NCBI GenBank assembly: GCA_050305935.1
Contig: JBNLGG010000011.1
Coordinates: 26,127 to 90,126, forward strand
Length of the DNA: 64,000 bases
Direction: 5' to 3'
Origin: CAJXNP01 sp050305935
GTDB lineage: Bacteria; Bacteroidota; Bacteroidia; Cytophagales; Cyclobacteriaceae
Numbering within the stretch: position 1 is the stretch's first letter; every line of letters starts with the position of its first letter. Both the position numbers and the translations under genes were made by a program. Under the pieces are notes generated by a model. That model was given only the letters and a program-made list of their open reading frames with translations, was not told the DNA's origin and searched no databases. Positions 61,434-64,000 of this stretch are shown here, piece by piece.

Positions 61434-61488
61434 CCCTTCGAGGGCTTCCAACAATGGTGCTGCTATTACCAAACGAACCCTCGAAGGG
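61434..61488. repeat. Inverted repeat with 11-bp arms
   Basis: CCCTTCGAGGG (61434-61444) and CCCTCGAAGGG (61478-61488), exact, 33-base loop. It lies close to the second MITE-like element. Confidence 0.7.
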
Positions 61489-61512
61489 TTTCATTCAATC
61501 CGCTAATTTCCC

Positions 61513-61705
61513 CAGGGCAAGCCCATTTAAACTTAAATTGACCTGTGTTTACCATTTATATCGTCTGGCCCAGTTGCAAATCGATCATTTCATTCCCGGA
61601 ACTTTTCCGAAAGTTCGAAACTTTCGGAAAGGTATGATGAAATCCGGTTTGACGGCCGGTAATTTTTGAGACTTTAGATAGGTTTTTTTAAATGCATTTG
61701 CCCTG
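61513..61705. mobile_element. MITE-like element, copy 2
   Basis: A 193-base element with ends CAGGGCAAGCCCATTTA (61513-61529) and TAAATGCATTTGCCCTG (61689-61705), matching the ends of copy 1 at 15 and 16 of 17 positions. CTAATTTCCC lies immediately left (61503-61512) and CTAATTCCAC right (61706-61715), matching at 8 of 10. Inside is a family-2 hairpin (61601-61633) within a larger stem ATTTCAT / ATGAAAT. It ends 74 bases before tyrS and 41 bases before its promoter. Confidence 0.7.
61601..61633. repeat. Palindromic repeat, CCGAAAGTT family, inside MITE copy 2
   Basis: ACTTTTCCGAAAGTT (61601-61615), loop CGA, AACTTTCGGAAAGGT (61619-61633), one mismatch. Confidence 0.8.
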
Positions 61706-61746
61706 CTAATTCCACACCTTCCCTTTCACTTAAACAATTGCCTTCC

Positions 61747-61754
61747 TATATTTG
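61747..61754 (+). promoter_or_regulatory. Candidate -7 promoter element of tyrS
   Basis: TATATTTG fits TAnnTTTG of Bacteroidota, 25 bases before the start codon. The -33 position carries only a weak TTTC. Confidence 0.5.
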
Positions 61755-61779
61755 CGCCTCCAAATAAATCAGTACCAGA

Positions 61780-63069
61780 ATGACGAATGCAGACTTTATC
61801 GCCGAATTACAATGGAGAGGGATGATCCACGATATGATGCCCGGCACGCAGGAGCAGTTTCAGAAGGAAATGACGACGGCGTATATTGGCTTTGACCCCA
61901 CGGCAGATTCCCTGCATATCGGAAGCCTTGTTCAGATCATGATCCTCGTACATCTGCAAAAAGCAGGTCACAAGCCTGTTGCCCTCGTTGGTGGTGCAAC
62001 GGGAATGGTAGGTGATCCCTCCGGAAAATCAAAGGAAAGAAACCTTCTCTCTGAAGATATTTTAAGGCACAATCTCGAATGCGTCAAAAAGCAGTTGGAA
62101 AAATTCCTTGATTTTGATGCAGGAAAAAATGCCGCCGAGATGGTCAATAACTACGACTGGTTCAAGGACTATTCTTTCCTGGATTTCATACGGGACGTGG
62201 GTAAACATATCTCGGTCAACTACATGATGGCCAAAGAATCGGTACAAAAACGGCTTGAAACAGGAATGTCGTTCACCGAATTCAGTTATCAACTGGTACA
62301 GGGTTATGACTTTTACTATCTAAATCAGCATAAAAACTGTAAAGTACAGCTTGGCGGCTCTGATCAATGGGGAAACATTGTCACGGGCACGGAACTGATC
62401 AGGCGGATGGGTGGTGGTGAGGCCTTTGCGGTCACAACACCCCTGGTGAGGAAAGCCGATGGCACCAAGTTTGGTAAAACGGAGGAGGGCAATGTCTGGC
62501 TCGATAAGGATAAGACCTCTCCCTACAAATTCTACCAGTATTGGATCAATGCTTCTGACGACGATACGAAAAACTACATCCGTATCTTCACATTGAAATC
62601 AAAGGATGAAATTGAGGAGTTGGAAAAAGAGCACGATGCTGCCCCTCATTTACGTATCCTCCAGCATGCATTGGCGGAAGATATTACTACCCGTGTCCAC
62701 AACCGGGAGGATTACCAAATGGCGGTGAAGGCCTCCAACATTCTTTTTGGAAAATCAACGACGGAAGAGTTGAGTTCCATTGATGAAAAAACGCTGTTGA
62801 GCGTGTTTGAAGGAGTTCCCAAGATTGACGTTGAAAAAGATCACCTGGGAAGCGCTGAAGACATTATCACCTTTCTGTCGGAAACCACCAAAGGTGAAAT
62901 CTTCCCTTCAAAAGGAGAAGCCCGGCGCATGGTGCAAGGTGGCGGTGTAAGCGTCAACAAAGAAAAAATCTCTGATATCAGCCAAAAACCGGAATTCAGT
63001 TTACTGCAAAACAAATACCTCCTGGTACAAAAAGGCAAGAAAAACTATTACCTGGTAGAAATTCACTAG
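61780..63069 (+). CDS. tyrS: Tyrosyl-tRNA synthetase
   Basis: A 429-residue class I aminoacyl-tRNA synthetase. It shows the HIGH-equivalent HIGSL near residue 48, the QLGGSDQWGNI tyrosine loop, the KMSKS-equivalent KFGKT near 232, and a C-terminal S4 RNA-binding domain. All standard pieces are present at normal length. The promoter lies just downstream of a MITE-like element, and the gene ends before a large hairpin. Function is firm. Confidence 0.97.
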   Translation: MTNADFIAELQWRGMIHDMMPGTQEQFQKEMTTAYIGFDPTADSLHIGSLVQIMILVHLQKAGHKPVALVGGATGMVGDPSGKSKERNLLSEDILRHNLECVKKQLEKFLDFDAGKNAAEMVNNYDWFKDYSFLDFIRDVGKHISVNYMMAKESVQKRLETGMSFTEFSYQLVQGYDFYYLNQHKNCKVQLGGSDQWGNIVTGTELIRRMGGGEAFAVTTPLVRKADGTKFGKTEEGNVWLDKDKTSPYKFYQYWINASDDDTKNYIRIFTLKSKDEIEELEKEHDAAPHLRILQHALAEDITTRVHNREDYQMAVKASNILFGKSTTEELSSIDEKTLLSVFEGVPKIDVEKDHLGSAEDIITFLSETTKGEIFPSKGEARRMVQGGGVSVNKEKISDISQKPEFSLLQNKYLLVQKGKKNYYLVEIH

Positions 63070-63097
63070 TGTGATGATTTTTTAAATAAACGTACCA

Positions 63098-63163
63098 ATT
63101 CATGCCATCACTGAGAGTTGGATTTTTCATTGGCACTTGTAAAAGCCAAGTGATGGCATGAAT
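63098..63163. repeat. Extragenic hairpin between tyrS and MFS gene
   Basis: ATTCATGCCATCACT (63098-63112) and its exact reverse complement (63149-63163), with an inner TTGGC / GCCAA stem. Arms match the hairpin at 26009-26072 at 12 of 14 bases. Position suggests it ends both convergent transcripts. Confidence 0.8.
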
Positions 63164-63181
63164 ATTTAGTCGGCCATTAAT

Positions 63182-64000
63182 TCATTCATTGTACCAGCGG
63201 CCTTTGCTTACCCTGAAGTAGTACATGGAGCAAGGGATAATCATCAGTCCGGCTACTGCCAGGAAAATGAAAGACACCCTCAAATGAAACACCTCTGCAA
63301 TATAACCGATGAGCGCCGGCCCGAATAGCATCCCCACGATGGCATAGGTAGCGATAATGGAAATTGCCATTCCCGGCGAATATTTTTTGGAATTGCCCGC
63401 CAAAATAAAAGTCATCGGCACAACGGGCGCCGTGCCAATCCCGACCAGGGAAAAGCCAAACATTGCCCATTCAAAGGTCGGCATCGTCACCGCCAGCAAC
63501 ATGCCAACGGCAATCAGGGAGCTGGAAATTATGTACATGGCAGGCATCCCGACTCTATGGATCACCCAGTCAGACGCAAAACGAAACAAGGCCATGCACG
63601 TCATGAAGATCAGATAGCCCGTTGTAAACAATTCAACTTTAATTACTTCTTTGAAATACACCCCACTCCAGTCGAACATGCCCCCCTCACAAATCGCTGC
63701 AAACAAGATGATAATGCCCAGAGCGAGTATCTGCGGATCAGGCTTACCAAACATGAGCTTATTGCCCGACTCCGCCTTGTCCTTTTTGAGAAGACTAGGA
63801 TAGAAAAGTATTAAAAAGATCAGGGCGAAAACCGCAATACCAAACAGGTGCTGGTGAATAGGTATGTGATAGGCTACCATCAGGGTGGTAATCCCCACTC
63901 CCGATATCCCGCCAAAACTCCAAAGTCCATGAAAAGAACCATTGATTTTCCGGTCATAGTTTTTTTGCAGGGTGATCGACTGGGTATTCATCGAGATGTT
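63182..64000 (-). CDS. MFS transporter, YbjJ-like (truncated by window edge)
   Basis: The last 272 codons of a major facilitator transporter; the frame is open to the window edge, so the N-terminal half is missing. MNTQSI, then KINGSFHGLWSFGGISGV near the left side of the middle domain, and helix patterns such as ITTLMVAYHIPIHQHLFG and GLVGIGTAPVVP-like FSLVGIGTAPVVPMTF are typical of YbjJ-type proteins. Substrate unknown. It converges with tyrS. Confidence 0.85.
   Translation of the reverse strand, partial: NISMNTQSITLQKNYDRKINGSFHGLWSFGGISGVGITTLMVAYHIPIHQHLFGIAVFALIFLILFYPSLLKKDKAESGNKLMFGKPDPQILALGIIILFAAICEGGMFDWSGVYFKEVIKVELFTTGYLIFMTCMALFRFASDWVIHRVGMPAMYIISSSLIAVGMLLAVTMPTFEWAMFGFSLVGIGTAPVVPMTFILAGNSKKYSPGMAISIIATYAIVGMLFGPALIGYIAEVFHLRVSFIFLAVAGLMIIPCSMYYFRVSKGRWYNE

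Overview
The window looks like a chromosomal segment of a member of the Bacteroidota, most likely Cytophagales. The reasons are the gene families (two-component propeller sensor kinase, DUF4249/TonB-dependent receptor cluster, NUDIX-type xylose regulator, KorAB 2-oxoglutarate:ferredoxin oxidoreductase, fused GH3/beta-lactamase), promoters of the TTG-N19-TAnnTTTG type, and several TTG starts. The genus cannot be read from the sequence. I saw no rRNA, tRNA, CRISPR array, prophage or complete insertion sequence.

Layout. 1-1684: end of a suf operon (SufS, SufE, DUF59/SufT-like, bacilliredoxin) with a terminator. 1685-2507: non-coding, rich in palindromes, with a degenerate 22-bp periodic array. 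2541-8102: a small exported protein, a broken copy of the sugar transporter tail, a Cys-motif membrane protein between two copies of a composite palindromic repeat, and a large periplasmic-sensing histidine kinase. 8143-13445: XylE-like transporter, DEAD-box helicase, NADH dehydrogenase and a REP-associated (Y1) transposase flanked by two copies of a 34-bp palindrome. 13461-20432: cell-wall genes (GH3/beta-lactamase fusion, PBP4), a DUF4159 protein and a sensor kinase with an amino-acid-binding-type domain. 20416-24093: xylose locus (NUDIX regulator, xylulokinase, xylose isomerase). 24233-36391: glutamate racemase, a lipoprotein, SiaC-like protein, MsbA-type ABC exporter, B12/radical SAM protein, CFA-like methyltransferase, acetyltransferase, and the tesA | ybbA-ybbP arrangement. 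36429-44160: a decayed esterase gene, then a four-gene outer-membrane TonB receptor cluster on the minus strand. 44458-50703: YceI, LspA, an NAD-dependent epimerase, WYL regulator, AGE-family epimerase, DUF486 membrane protein, TerB-like protein. 50957-53859: korAB. 54087-64000: DinB-like, AraC, SRPBCC, SGNH hydrolase, Crp-like and SDR genes, a group II amino-acid decarboxylase, small membrane proteins including a SemiSWEET, tyrS and a truncated MFS transporter.

The most unusual content is extragenic. At least four families of short palindromic elements are interspersed. (1) AAACCTGACAGGTTT palindromes occur as three 67-bp composites with exactly 52-bp spacing and a conserved spacer, and as two 34-bp palindromes bracketing the REP-associated transposase. 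(2) Three copies of a hairpin built on CCGAAAGTT/AACTTTCGG. (3) Longer hairpins with arms resembling TTCGTGCCACCACT. (4) Two MITE-like elements (49622-49774 and 61513-61705) share 17-bp terminal inverted repeats starting CAGGGC. Each is flanked by a 10-bp direct repeat and lies just upstream of a gene, which suggests non-autonomous elements of the ISAs1 kind. A heptanucleotide tandem array (58732-58808) and the 22-bp periodic array (2173-2304) add to this. Functionally, the xylose genes (regulator, kinase, isomerase and a distant transporter) form a plausible regulon, and the suf, murein and TonB clusters are coherent units.
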